From Theobroma cacao (taxonomy: Eukaryota > Streptophyta > Magnoliopsida > Malvales > Malvaceae), in the NCBI RefSeq assembly GCF_000208745.1, contig NC_030859.1:18699856-18763855 (forward strand): 64,000 bases of DNA, written 5' to 3'. This document shows positions 10,443 through 22,850 of the stretch, in pieces. The position numbers were made by a program, and so were the translations under genes. Each line of letters opens with the position of its first letter. Position 1 is the first letter of the stretch. The notes beneath the pieces were generated by a model that saw only the letters and a list, made by a program, of their open reading frames with translations, searched no databases and had not been told where the DNA came from.

Positions 10443-11002
10443 ATAGTTTTTGGTCGAGGTGACCTATATTGTTTAGGTTTATATGATAAACTCGAAACAA
10501 GACAAAAGCTCGATAGTTATAGGATGCCATTGTCATGGTACCCTTTATGGACATAGAGACGAAGCGAAAATACAAGTGTTAAAGAAAATTAAAGCATTAA
10601 TAAGAATAGATAAGCAATCCGGATGAAGCTTTTCCAAGTGTAGAGAGATTTGTAGACTAAACATTTTTACTTTTCACGTAAATTAAGTAAAATAATTAAT
10701 AAATCCATCCTTTACATCAAAATTTCTAACAATTCATACACTTATAACTGTATATGTTTATTAAAATTCATTAGAAAAGGGAAAATGATGCGGACAACTA
10801 GATGTCAGTTTGTTGTGTAATTTTGTAAACGGAACATATTATCTTTTTCTATTCATTTTAGTCAAAATATTTTACAAGTATTCTAATAAATGTAAATGGA
10901 CCTCTCATTAATTATAAATGCAGATGAAAAAAAAGAATAAATAAGAATTTTGTACCAACCGGCTTCTTGTCTTTGTTATGGCTGGTGCACGCTACAAACT
11001 AG

Positions 11003-11009
11003 TATATAA
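11003..11009 (+). promoter_or_regulatory. TATA box of the jasmonate-induced-protein gene
   Basis: TATATAA in AACTAGTATATAAGTATG, 91 bp upstream of the ATG, giving a 5' UTR of about 60 bp. It is the third copy of a duplicated core promoter. Confidence 0.7.
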
Positions 11010-11099
11010 GTATGTGTCCGTGAAACTTTTCGAGCACAAGCAAAAGCAAACCAATAGCTAAGGTTTAGAGATTTGGTATCCAAAAGACACAAAACCATC

Positions 11100-11776
11100 A
11101 TGGCTTCTAGTCAGTTTAAATCCGGTGTTCCAGTTTACACACAGTGCCAGCTTCAGAATCATGCTGGAAAAAAACAATATGTAACGCTGGATAGCCAGAA
11201 AGATTGGCATGGGAGTGGCGATCCCCAAAAAACGATTCAAGATCAAACGTCCGCTGACTTTAAGCACAACGCAGATTCCACAGGATCAATTGGAGGTGTT
11301 GCATTTGTTCTCAGTAATGAGATTAAGTGGGTTGTTGCATGGAGCAACAAAGAACAACAATCTAACCAGGTATTCTATTAATTTATATATTGATATTTTC
11401 ATAATATTTCGTTTTTAATGTTTATCTTAATTAAAAAGTTCCAACTTTTGAGCATGTTCCAAATTCAATTGAAAATGAAACATTACAAAGACATCCATGA
11501 CTGATGCTGCAACTTGCTTTGTATTCATGGCATACAATAAAACCAACTCGGACCATGTACAACTTTGGAATATTGAAATCGATCTATTAATTGCAGGTCT
11601 ATACTCAGATCCTTAAAGGCAGCGACGAAGTTGATTGGCAGCAGATCAAAGACAATCTTGACCAATCTTCGCACCAAAGCAGCGACCTGGGTAAATTAGG
11701 ATACTCGTCAGAGGCTGTAATTGATAAAAACAACCCTGCTCCATCACTCAAGGCAACACTCAGGCCAGCTGCTTAA
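11100..11776 (+). CDS. Jasmonate-induced protein homologue (JIP-23-like), two exons
   Basis: Exons 11100-11369 and 11597-11776 (90 + 59 = 149 residues, stop TAA), split by a 227-bp GT-AG intron in phase 0. The protein has the landmarks of the plant 23-kDa jasmonate-induced protein family: DWHG at residues 35-38, TGSIGGV at 61-67, WVVAWSN at 77-83, VYTQI opening exon 2, and LGKLGYSS near the end. The family is stress- and jasmonate-inducible; its biochemical role is not established. It is shorter than the about 200-residue members because the usual N-terminal extension is absent. The ATG at 11100 is the first after the TATA box at 11003; an AATAAA lies at 11860-11865. The 2.9 kb upstream consists of repeated promoter copies. 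Confidence 0.88.
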
Positions 11777-14700
11777 GCTGCAGGCTTTGCTTGTGGTAGT
11801 GAGGCTGTCAAAAATAAACACTAGTGGCAATATTGTGTGGTCTGCACTACTACTACTAAAATAAATTTGACAGCGCGCAGACTAGGATTTGCTACTAGCT
11901 GGTGTCCAATGTCTGCTTACTTTGTGTTTCGTATCGTGTGATCCAATAATGTTCCATGTCTATGGCTATTTCTAATATTCCATCATAATAAAAAATAGTT
12001 GATGTCATATCAAATTCCTTAGTTAGACCAATTATACTAATTCCCTCACCTTCGATAATATGTTGAACAAAAGCAAAACAGTTAACAAAGTCAGAATGTG
12101 TAGAAAATTTGACTTGAAAACTGTTATGAGAATTAACTGTTATATGTGTCCTTTTTCTTAATTTCGGAGATATCAATGCATAATTTTTTTTTTGTTAAAA
12201 AAATAGTGTCGGATGAATAATATTTTTTACTCATGTCTTTTTCATTGATTTTTCTAAAATTTTTCATTTGATTTATATGTCAACTTTGGAGGTATGCTAC
12301 AAGTTGACAAAAATTTGGGTTAAAATAATTTAATTAAGATCAATAAAATTTTGTTTGATATGAATAATTCTTCAAACATCTAATTTGATTTGATTTTAAA
12401 GTTCAATGATTTGAACCCAAATGACATCGTTTTGAAGAGAAAAAAAAAAAGTAATATATCCACGAAAACAGACCAGGAACCATATGACATCGTTAACCCA
12501 AATGACTTGAACCAAAGTAAAGTTCCTTCTCGTAATACTTATTTCACTCTTCTTTTCAGATTACCCAGAAACCATATGAGGGTTTCTTTTGCTTTTCACT
12601 ATTGTATCAATGTGTTATTAAGCAAACTCTAGACTGGTGTCAATAATTATGCAACAGTCTGTGAGCTAGCTTTTCATTTATCCCAAGTACTTGCCAGTTG
12701 AATTTTATTGCTGGTAAGATTCGATTACAGTAAAATCACCTTCCCTGTAACTCTCCTTGACAACGTATTCATCCTTAACATGCCAACATGAGGCCCCGTA
12801 GTTGTACCAAATTACAGACTGTCAAAGCACCATTTTCATTACAAAGAGAGCTTATGCTATACATAAAGGAGAAATATAACAATCCACTCATTTTTCAGTC
12901 TTGAATAATATCATTAATATTTAATATCAAAATTCAAATGAATTTGAAGATTGGTGTGAAACTTTTTATTAACTACTTATTTTTCTACATAAAGATTGAT
13001 AAATTGGATTGGCCAACTTGATTCCTTCACTTTAACTATGATCATTTTTAAAGTATTTAATCCAACAATTTTGACTTTTGTTGGGTTGTTTGAAGACAGT
13101 TGCATCTATCTCAGTCAATTAATCAGCTTAACACGTCTTTTAACACGTAATCTAGCCACCATAATCATGTATAAAATATGTTTTAAATTGTATATATGGC
13201 ACTATCATGTCAATAAGCTGACTCTTATTTTAGAGCTTTGTAAGTGCTGTAAAGATTTCACACTACTAAAATTTTTTCAAGTGCAAATTACAAATTAGAG
13301 AAAGACTCCAATCTAAGATTTCTATTCAAATCACAACACCTTTTTACCATATTAAACCTATTGGTATTATTATTAAATAGTTTACATTAATTTTTCAAAA
13401 CGAAACGTGGGTTCCATCCATACAACAAAATTACTGTCGGAGGTGAAGAAAAATATGAATTTGCTATTGAAGCATGAAGGAGAATTACTTGACTTATAAA
13501 GCCGAAGAGACATTTGCAATGTAGAAATTGAAGTTGGAAAACTATTGTTAAAGATTGCGTGAAAAGCCAAATAGAGACAATTCATGGAAACCATGACTTC
13601 TTACACCAATCGCAAGAGGTCATGCGGTCAGCGAAGCCATGGAAAGAAAAGATAGATATGGGCTTATTGTTAGTAGCTGTATGGGCATGTCTTTGGGCTG
13701 GACTCTGCTTTTGGTTTTAATTTTGTTTTCCGAATTAATCTTTTCCTGTTGTCATTCTTTCTCTAAGACCAAAGGTTGAGGAGTTTGGTATAGGATTCAT
13801 GTCAAAGTGACCATATGTTAAAACCTCAAATTTGAGCTTAGATTCTCAATTTTTTTTCATAATATATAATTAAAAAAAACTAAAGCAGCTCCAATATTTT
13901 TTACCAGAATTTATATTGCATATAATTATAATAGAATCACCCTTGATATTTTAGTGAGATATGAATTTTAACAACTACAATTATACTTTTTCTTGCTTGT
14001 AAGATTTCTCCATTTTATTTTTTTTAATTTCCCAATTTTGTTAGTAATTTAAAGACAACTAATCAATTTCTTTTCTTAATTATATAATTTAACTATCCTC
14101 TGTTAATGTCTAAAAATATATGTGCATTCATTAGGGATGAGCAAGGGTCTAATTAGGTCAGCTATGAACCACTTTAGACCAATGGGCTGGGGTCTATTTT
14201 ATGGTGCTTTTGAAACTTGACCGGTGGTTCAAAGTCCAAATTCTTTAGGATCTTATGATGGTCTATGGCTCTAGACGTTAAGCATTCACTTATCACGGAA
14301 TGATGGATTGGATTGTAGGATTAAGTTTTGAATTGATTTTAGAATAACGATCAATTTACAAATATATACGAAATAAAATAAATATTTGTAAATTGTAAGA
14401 CTTCAACTCATAAAAAAGAATGTATTTTTAAACCTTTGAGTTAAAGAGTTAATTAAAATGTTTAAATCAAATACTCATAACAACATAAAATTAAAGAAAA
14501 CAAGCTACCAATAATGTTAAATAAAACATTAAGACTTTAAAAATAATAGAACATAACAATAAATGAATTATAATGAGAATTGTAACATAGATGTACGAAT
14601 TTTCTTATAGTTTTCATGAATTTGTACATTTTTCTATTATAATTTACATTTATGATAATGGAATAGTAGTGTTTTAATTATTATTTCTTAAAAAAGTATC

Positions 14701-15906
14701 AAAAATATAAAGTTGAGTCAAGATCATACTAAACTATACAGTTGATCCTAAGATTGGTCTTATAAAACATGAGTGGTCCACGATCCCAACTCAGGACTGC
14801 CCAATAGAGCCATGCTCACAAAGCATTAATAAAATCATTTTTAAAAATAAAAAATTATATTGAATACAATTTCAAAGTATAGCTTTTATAATAAATTGTA
14901 ATTTGACATCTTATAAATAATAATAACTTAAAAAAATATTTTTAAGAGATGACAAATTATGACTTAACAATGTATTAAGTATGAATTCTAAAACCAATAT
15001 GTATGAGTTACTACCAATTTCAAGGAGTAGGTTTGGTTTCAAGTGTCACATTCAACATGCAATAGACTTGAAACATGGATACACATGTATCTTACACAAA
15101 CCAAATAAGACTAGACAAGCAAATCTCACCAATGTCTTGGACTCTCCCAAGTTCCAACTTTAGTCAAATAAAAGTCCATGTTCCAATGTTTGATATAAAA
15201 CACATGGGAAGTTGGACCCAAATGACCAAACCAATAAAATCTTTGATTGTGAGGAGTTTCATGTGGAAGGGTATCCTCTTCGAACCTCTAAACCAAAGCA
15301 AATCAATTAAAACAATTTGAGTAAAGAATATTCAAGATCATTAACCAATGGAATATAAAAAATATTGAAGAAATCAATAGAATAACATTTTATAACTTTT
15401 TTTTTATGAATACAAAAAGAAATTAATGAGCTACTGACAAAGACTTAATAACCACATTTCAAAATTCATTATCAATAGTTCAAAATTATATTTTTTTATA
15501 AGGTTCACAATACATTACATTGAATATTTATTGTTGGCATTTAATGTATAAGCCTTAAAAAAAAGTTCACAACGATTTTTTTTAGCATTTATTTGTTTTC
15601 ATAATCCATTTCCATCAAACATTAAACAATCATTTATTTTGTGATATATATTGAAAATAATACATTATTTAAAATAAAAAATTAATAATTATTGAATTCT
15701 CAACATCATATTTAGTATACAAAACATAACTTTATATAATATCCAGATAAGATAAAACACATCTCACCTTGATTTAAAAGTTCAAGTAATCTATTAATCT
15801 CAAATTTTATTGAAAAAAAAAAACCCATACATCTTATTAGTCGATAAAATAATTTATTTATTTTTTATTTTTATTGTGAGTGTTTTAATAAAATATAAGA
15901 CGTGTA
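11777..15906. other. Intergenic: 3' UTR of JIP homologue then AT-rich DNA
   Basis: The first 200 bp is probably 3' UTR, with AATAAA at 11860-11865 and an AATAAAAAA at about 11985. Beyond that I found only short frames (for example about 80 codons at 12390 and 70 codons on the minus strand at 13382-13594) without recognisable domains. The stretch at about 14140-14810 has the wording of a dispersed repeat ('gggatgagcaagggtc', 'ctaaactatacagttgatcc'). Confidence 0.5.
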
Positions 15907-15979
15907 GCCCGTTTAACTCAGTCAGTAAAACGCAAGGCTCTTAATCTTGTGGTCGTGAGTTCGAGTCCAATGGTGGGTG
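15907..15979 (+). pseudogene. Decayed tRNA-Lys(CTT)
   Basis: The 73-bp stretch lines up with eukaryotic tRNA-Lys(CTT): it starts GCCCGTTTAACTCAGTCAGT, keeps the anticodon arm CAAGGCTCTTAATCTTG, and ends GGTGGGTG. Differences from the expected gene are nearly all C-to-T or G-to-A. They break the D stem (ACTC against AAAC) and the T stem (TGAG against CCAA). That is the pattern of deaminated methylcytosines in an inactive copy. A functional tRNA is unlikely. Confidence 0.75.
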
Positions 15980-18059
15980 TTTATTATAAATTTTAGATAC
16001 GCACCGAATATCATTAAAAATTTGGACGGAAATAGTAGTAAGATGAATGAAGTATATAACGAGATTGGTTCACATTCGATGCATCTTCAAGGATACAAAG
16101 CAAGTAGGCATTGGCATGGCACCCAACTTGTAAAAAAACGTATCAACGAAATCAAATGAAATGAAATGATGTCAAATGGAAGTCACCTATCATTGTCTAC
16201 GTGTGTCAGACGCGCCTGCATTGAAAGGCTTCACACGCCATCCATTGAACTAAGACGCTTTCATACGACTATGCTGTCGTCTCCAAGACAAGCCTTTGCC
16301 CCCTTCCCCCAGCATTCTTGGATTTTGGGAGCATCTTTCATATTCTTTCTTTATTTTTTTTTATTTTAATTCTTTTTTTTTAATATCTTATCGTATCTCC
16401 TTCTTTTCTTGGGTGCATGTGGGTGAGAATGAGATGGTTTTATTATTTTTTTGGATAGATAAGATGGTTTTGTTTGAGCAAGTAAAATATTGCTGCTTGT
16501 GGCTTTTGGGATTGAATTAATTATTCAAAATATAAGTCATAGTGTTTTTTTTTTTATTAAGTTTAATGTGTAATTACTTCATATTCTTTGTCAAAGTAAT
16601 GGATTTAATTCATATATAATAATTTTTAAAAAATAAATCTATATATATTTAAAATTAACAATATTTATCAAATCATTAACATTGTTAAAATTTTTTCGTT
16701 ATTTATATTGATATGATATTTGATTATATTGATGTGACATTGAATTTATTCACGTAACATTCAAGAATGATGCAATGAATGTATTGATGTGTTGTTAGCT
16801 GTTTAAATCTAATTTGTAATCTTTATAATCAACTATGGTTTATGGTGAATTATCCTCAGTTCAGATTTGACTTTGACAATTTTAAAAGATCTTTTAAAGT
16901 ATGTCAAGTTAGTATCTTACACGTGTATCACAAATCCAATCGTTTGGTAAATTTCTTTTGAGTATGACTTTTTAATATCTTATTGGTACATCGTTTTTCA
17001 CAAATTCTCTTAAAATAGTTTTTTAATTTTATTAAACGATATTATGAGAATTTTATTCTCATATATTATTTTAACATACATGGGTTATTTCTTTCTAAAA
17101 AAATAATAAACCAAACAAATTGTTTTGAGAATATGGCGATTCTCTCTCTGTCTCCTTCTCTTTCTAAAAAATGGGGTGATTACTTATTTTAAATAGGTTT
17201 TAATCAATTGTGTGGCAAATGAGTTTTCAAATTCATTTCCTAAAGTGAGGGGGGAGGGGGAAAAGATAAAGAGAGAGACTAAAGTATGGAATTAATGAAA
17301 TATTTGAAACATTTTTTACACATGATTATGGTGGCTATAGGGTTAAAGTCGTGTTAGACTGTTTTATTGACTAGGATATATGCATGGCAGCTATTACTTG
17401 GAATTGGCAAACAACTCAACAAATCCAAATTGTTGGATTAAATTCTTTGAATATTGATTTTACCTATTTAAAAGTGAATTGAATCAAGTTGGCCAATCCC
17501 AATTTTGCCCCATATGCAATGTTTTGAAGAAAAATGGGAATTTCCACATCTTCATTGTGTTATTTGCCTCGTTGCCAATTCTCATGAAGTTTCGTCCTTG
17601 GCTTTGCAAAAGTAAAATAATGGACGGAAATCAATTGTCAAGAACTTTCGTCCTTGCCTTTGCAAAGTAAACAATGGACGGAACACCAATTTCTAATTGT
17701 CATAAACGTGGGAAATGAAAATTGTGTGTATTTGTGGAATCACCTCTACTTCCTACTCCCACTCAGTTTTTCCTATATCAAGTAAAATTTTTCTCCAATT
17801 TTACTACCAGGCATCATGTGCCTAAAGAAAAAGCCTATGTGGGAATATACTTTCCAACCTTGATTTGAATTCAGATTGAAGATTTTATCAATATAGGAAC
17901 TGTTTTTGAAAAGAAAGTTTTCATTTCAAATCAATGGTTTTCATGTATAGTTAAAAAATTGAAATGAATATTTTTGTTATTTTATTAATTTTCTAATATT
18001 TTCTTAAAATTTATTAAAAGAATTGTGTCGATCTTGTTCCCTTTATTACGGTGCGGGGT
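15980..18059. other. Intergenic, with a GC-rich patch and a ~55-bp tandem duplication
   Basis: A short GC-richer patch at about 16190-16330 (ACGTGTGTCAGACGCGCCTG and on) may be an old element piece. At 17588-17697 a unit beginning TTTCGTCCTTGSCTTTGCAAA and ending AATGGACGGAA occurs twice in tandem. No gene with domains was found. Confidence 0.45.
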
Positions 18060-18410
18060 CGAATTTAATATTTATAAATATATATTGTATTCAATTAAAT
18101 TCTTATATTTTATTTTAAGTAAAATAAACTCTTATTATTAATGGTTAATTAACAATTATTAGTAAAAATATTACACATTATTTTATGTCATTTGAATTGA
18201 CATGATATGCTAATATGTCATAATAGATTATAACTTGATATGCTGATATAACATGTTGACATGATCACAACATTTCATTTTTCACCTCAACCCTACGTGT
18301 ATATAAAATGATAAGTAACATTTTAATAAATGACAGTTAATCAATTATTAGTTATGAGAGTTTATTTAATTCAAAATAAAAGATAAAGAGACTTGATTGA
18401 AGCCAATCGA
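18060..18410. mobile_element. Palindromic Mutator-like MITE, copy 1
   Basis: Both arms are present: an inverse block (CAATTAAATTCTTATATTTT, then TTAATTAACAATTATTAG) and, after a centre with CATGATATGCTAATATGTCA, its mirror (GACAGTTAATCAATTATTAG, then AATTCAAAATAAAAGATAAA). The outermost left terminus is lost. It belongs to the family best defined by the copy at 35416-36191. Confidence 0.6.
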
Positions 18411-18900
18411 GTTTTTTTAAGTAGTTTAGAAACTTGTTAAAACATTATGCTATTTATTTATTTGTTTGTGTCTTAATTTTTTATTTATACTTTTGAATAT
18501 TTTCTCATTTAAAAAAAAAAAACTCCAACATGGGTTCATGAAAACAGATAACCAAAGACTTTACAGCCAATCATCTCACTTTAAGACAAAAAGAATAAAT
18601 TAAATTGCACTCATCATAAAATCTTATATTATTATTATATAATAATAATAAAATAAACATTTCCTATTATATTATTTAAAACCTTTTCCAAATTTCTTTT
18701 TCATCCCCCACACAAATAACAACCAAAGAGGACAAAAAAACAAAGACGAAGGCACAAACCACCTTGCAAATTTTTCTTTTTTTTAATTTTAATAAAACCC
18801 ATTAAAACTGCTGAGAACAGTTAATTTATATAAAAATAATAATTTTATAAATTAAAAAAAATGTGACCCAAAAAGAGATCAGCTGAATATATATTGGGAT
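18411..18900. other. AT-rich upstream region of the ARGOS-like gene
   Basis: AT-rich with poly-A and ATAATAATAA runs. No frame or element border seen. Confidence 0.5.
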
Positions 18901-18901
18901 C

Positions 18902-18907
18902 TGTCTC
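18902..18907 (+). promoter_or_regulatory. Auxin-response-type element TGTCTC
   Basis: TGTCTC lies about 95 bp upstream of the TATA box of the ARGOS-like gene. TGTCTC is the canonical ARF-binding core, and Arabidopsis ARGOS is auxin-inducible; a chance hexamer cannot be excluded. Confidence 0.35.
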
Positions 18908-18997
18908 CTTGATTCTGTCTGATACGGAGCACGACCCGATTCCAGATTTCCGGCTCCGAGAATCAACGGCTGAGATTAGTTTCACCCATCTGACCTT

Positions 18998-19010
18998 TAT
19001 ATATATATTA
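18998..19010 (+). promoter_or_regulatory. TATA box of the ARGOS-like gene
   Basis: TATATATATATTA, about 190 bp upstream of the first ATG (19187), followed by a pyrimidine-rich leader. Confidence 0.65.
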
Positions 19011-19186
19011 CCTCCCTCTTTTCTTTACCCCTAAAACCTCTCACCATTTTAACTTCCGGAGATTTCTCTCAAGCTCTCTAACCCTTTCATCCTTCCATTG
19101 ATATTCTTCCGAAACCCCATTTCGGTTTCGATCTTATTCTCCTTTGGGCTTGAATATTTGGTTCTCAGAACGCCTTTTGGCGGGAA

Positions 19187-19450
19187 ATGATAAGAGTTTT
19201 GAGGGTAGCAAGGTTGGAGGAGAAGAGCGGTCGTGCGATGGTGAAGTGTTTCGGGGCTTTCGGGGTAGGGGGATTGCTACTGCTGGCGGCGTTGGCGGCG
19301 TCTATGGTGTTTCTTCCGTTGATGTTGCCGCCGCTACCTCCTCCGCCGCTGATGCTACTGTTCTTTCCGGTCGGGATCATGGCGGCTCTCATGTTCTTGG
19401 CGTTTTCCCCGTCGGAGGCGATTGGGAACGTCGTACTTCATGCTGTGTGA
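19187..19450 (+). CDS. ARGOS/ORGAN SIZE RELATED-type small membrane protein
   Basis: Intronless, 87 residues. The core is the OSR signature: a first hydrophobic segment at about 29-48, the proline motif PPLPPPP at 48-54, a second hydrophobic segment at about 55-73, then LAFSPSEA. In Arabidopsis, ARGOS, ARL and OSR1 share this two-helix plus proline-loop domain; they promote organ growth and dampen ethylene signalling at the ER. It is a little shorter than those (about 100-135 residues) because of a short N-terminus. The start at 19187 is the first ATG downstream of the TATA box; an internal ATG at 19238 would still keep the whole domain. The body is much more GC-rich than the flanks. Confidence 0.85.
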   Translation: MIRVLRVARLEEKSGRAMVKCFGAFGVGGLLLLAALAASMVFLPLMLPPLPPPPLMLLFFPVGIMAALMFLAFSPSEAIGNVVLHAV

Positions 19451-20103
19451 GGAAAATGTAAAAAATGTGGTTTCGTAGGAACATGGTCGGCAGTTGGGTG
19501 CGGCGGCTGACGGCTGTGCTGAGTCTTAGATGTTGATTTTTGATGACCATATATATATTTGTATAACATATACACCCTTTTTTTTAATTATTTGTTTGAG
19601 AAAGAGAAATATAGAAATTATGAACAGCAAAGTACAAATTAATTGTGAATTATTCCTCTTTTCATTTTTGCTTGCTCCTTTATTGTTAAAATAAACATTT
19701 ATTTTTTAAAATTTTTAAATTTTAAATTTATTTATTAGCAGAAGGGTAATGTTTAATTTATCAATAGTATATCAAATATAAACTAATAACATTATTAGTT
19801 ATGGCTCAGGGTTTGTATTAAAACAAAATTAGTTTATTAATTCTATTTACTATTAGTGAGTCAAATGTTATCACTTTGTTAATAAATAAATTTAAAAGTT
19901 AAAAGATCCCTCAAAGTAAATATTCATAATTTAAAAATATATTTAGAGGTATTTTTAAAATTTTATATTTTGGTATCTCACCCAATTATCGACGAAATTA
20001 TCCGTTTATTGACGAAATTTGAGTTCAAATTATTGACAAAATCAACCTCATCATCGACAAAACCAACTTACAGTCGAAATACTCATTTCCATTGACAATT
20101 CCG
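19451..20103. other. 3' flank of the ARGOS-like gene, AT-rich, with short degenerate repeats
   Basis: No gene was found. From about 19985 on, and again after 20580, short degenerate units of the type TATTGACGAAATT recur, suggesting an eroded minisatellite interrupted by the element at 20104-20563. Confidence 0.4.
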
Positions 20104-20563
20104 TAGGGCCGGCTTTAGCATAAAGCCACCAAAGCCCCTGTTTTGGGCTTCACAATTTTGTAGGCCTATAATTTTATATAATATGATTAATGATATTAAA
20201 TATATATAAAAATTAAAATAATTAATAAAATATTTTTAAATTTAGTATCTATTAAATATTTATTTTTTCTACTTCTTATTAATTTTTAACTATTTATCTC
20301 ACTTCTTCACTTATGTAAAAATTAAAATAATTAATAAAATTACATATTCTCTCACTTTTTTAATTATGTGTCTAATAAATTTTTATTTTTTATCATTTCT
20401 TAATTCTCATAATACTAATAATTTTGAATTATTTTTTCTATTTTCAATGAACGTAATATATTTTTAATGATATCCAATTAACAGTAATTTTTTTAATTTC
20501 AATAAAAAAAACTTCATTTAAACATTTAAATGCTTTAAGCCTTTAAAGGTATTGAATCCCCTA
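20104..20563. mobile_element. Possible hAT-like MITE (TAGGG...CCCTA ends)
   Basis: Starts TAGGGCCGGCTTTAGC, wording known from plant hAT-type ends, and closes with ...AATCCCCTA, giving a five-base TAGGG/CCCTA terminal inverted repeat. Flanking octamers CAATTCCG and TGATTCTG match at five of eight positions, all differences being transitions. The interior is AT-rich. It sits inside an eroded repeat that resumes after it. Tentative. Confidence 0.4.
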
Positions 20564-22329
20564 TGATTCTGTAAATAAAATGTCGGTAAAACTTACCAAC
20601 CAATCAAAATATCGATAGATTAGATGATTAACCGATTGAATCTATTGACAAAATACTCCATCAAAGATTTATTAACGAACTGACCTTTATTGCTATAGTA
20701 TTTTTGACTAAATATTGTGCATTTTCAATTACAGGGGATTTTTTTTACCCTTTACTGGATAAAGGTGTTCAATTTCATAGTATTTACTAAACGATGCTTT
20801 ATAATTAGATGATTATGCATATATACATACATATATATTATTCACTAATATTACATCAAATATAAACTCCCATTTAATTAGGTAATAAGATATCATACTT
20901 TAAAAAGAAAAAACGAAAGACCCAAGAAAAGCTAGAAAGCCGCCAAATATAGAATTTTTTGGAAGCAACGAGTCAAAGTAAGGGGTTTGGTTTGTAATTG
21001 GTGTTCAAAATGGTTCATCCTTCTTCAAAAGGTTATCCCATAATAATTTTGAAAAGGCAATTTGTCCTCATGGGAATATGACTGCATCACAAAAAGAATG
21101 AAAATCGAAATGGGACCCTATTTCTACAGCACCCTAATTAAATTCATTGTATGGGTCGGTTACATATTCATGGACTTGGAAGATTTTCAATTGGATTTTA
21201 CTTCCAGGTGGCTTATTCTAGGATTGAACTGTCACTATTTATAATGATGTCTCTATTTGATAAGCTATATAGAGGATTAAGATATAACATTCAACTCTTT
21301 TTTGTCCTAACTGTGTCCTATAATATTTATATTATTCAATTAAATAGTTAAGAAAATTAATTATAAACCTACGTCTGGATTTTTTCCCTTCATGTAATGC
21401 ATGAACTCGCAATCTAAATATAACTATCAAATGAAAGTTTTGAGTCACATGCATGTATTTTGTACTAAAAAATTATTTGAGTTCATATTCACGTCATGAT
21501 CCATATATTTATTGTAAAAATTTTGAATATTAATAAAATTGAAAAAGGAAAAAAAAACATAGAAAATAAATGAGCTAATTATAAGTCAAAAGAAATTTAT
21601 GTATGAGTTTGACTCAAAAAATAAACAGTCCTATGTTCATCGAATGATAATGTTTGGACCTACTTTGAAGTGGCAATGGGTTGTTTTAGCAGCCTGATGA
21701 CGACTTGGAAGGTTCAATATGAATTATTTGACATCATCTCTAATGGAATGATTATTAGAAAAGAGAGAAAAAGGAATTTTCACAACTTTGAACTCAATTT
21801 TGATTAATTTAGTATGCATTTTTATACTAGATTTGATAAAAAAATTTTGGTGACTAAAATTGAAATTTATTGCTCGTTTTGGTGATTGTTGTCACATAGA
21901 CAGAATTAAACATGTTTGTTGATGTGTAATTTAATCATGTGCTAAATTTGAGTTTCAAATAAACCTATTCAATCAAAGTTTTACTTGTTTATGATATTTT
22001 TAAGATGAGTAAACGTATACGTCAGTAATTGAGTTTGTTATCTCTACGAGTTTAGGGTTCTTACATGTCTATTTAATAATTATATTAATTTAACAAATTC
22101 TTTGATTATAATCTTCACATGTATCTGAGTATTTACTTCATTGGTTGGTGCATAATCTTTTATTTGAAAAGTACGGTTTGAATCTCCCTTCTCCAATTAA
22201 AAAAAAAATCCTAATGAATATAAGATAATCATGTTAATTTAACAATTCCTTTAATTATGATCTAATGAATATGGGATAATCTTCTAACCTTGCTTGTAAA
22301 ATTCAAAAATTCCACGATCAACATATTAT
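20564..22329. other. Intergenic, no gene seen
   Basis: AT-rich DNA with short frames only (the longest about 66 codons near 21151), none with recognisable domains. Confidence 0.5.
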
Positions 22330-22760
22330 ATATAATATAAAATAATTCACATAATTTTAAAAAATCCCTAAACTAGTTTAAAAAATTCAAATAAATTATT
22401 CTTTTATTTTGTTTATCAATTTCTTAAATTTTTATTTTGGATCAAATAATATTAACTAATGGTTGATTAATTATCATTAATCAAAATATTATTTATTATT
22501 TTTTATATTCACATGATGTTGATATAAAAAGTGAAATATCATATTACCATAATGTTATGTCATACCAATATGCCACATTACCATCAACTATTTCAATACT
22601 ACGTAATATAAAGTGATATGTAATATTTGAATTAACAATAATTAATTAATCATTAATCTTAAAACTCTGTTTAAATTAAAAAAAAAGTTTGATTAAGGAC
22701 AATTAAAAATAAATATTTATTTAAAATTTTTAAATAATTTAAAATTATTTTAAATATTAT
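22330..22760. mobile_element. Palindromic Mutator-like MITE, copy 2
   Basis: Both arms recognisable: AACTAGTTTAAAAAATTCAA at the left, ATTTTGGATCAAATAATATT, a centre with CACATGATGTTGATATAAAA, then the mirror arm ending TTTTAAATATTATGTC. More diverged than copies 3 and 5. Confidence 0.6.
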
Positions 22761-22850
22761 GTCAACAAATTTTTAAGATTTTAACCTTTCAGAAAACTCC
22801 AATGGATTTGCTTGTTTTTAAGCATTTGTCTCTTTAACTCCATAAATCGT

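Larger units (their letters stand above)
8126..11045 (+). repeat. Promoter array: three copies of the upstream region of the jasmonate-induced-protein gene
   Basis: Segment A (starting CCATTGTCATGGTACCC) occurs at 8131-8431 and 10528-10810. Segment B (ATGTGGACAACTAGATGTCA to AAGAGACTAATCTGA) occurs at 8404-8838, 9058-9495 and, shortened, 10790-10945. Segment C, which carries the TATA region, occurs at 8839-8985, 9990-10140 and 10949-11045. The order is A1-B1-C1-inverted piece-B2-MITE-C2-A2-B3-C3-gene. Only the last copy is followed by coding sequence. Duplication of the 5' region without the gene is seen directly; whether upstream copies are transcribed is unknown. Confidence 0.85.

Noticed and set aside
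12390..13594. Small frames after the jasmonate-induced-protein homologue (about 70-100 codons)
   Set aside because: No domain, no splice context and AT-driven composition. Not enough to call genes.
19144..19461. A 105-codon frame and a 75-codon antisense frame over the ARGOS-like gene
   Set aside because: They are shadows of the GC-rich 87-residue gene. Only the frame starting at 19187 gives the two-helix proline motif.
21062..21351. Overlapping 60- and 66-codon frames
   Set aside because: Overlap in different frames with no homology or promoter context.
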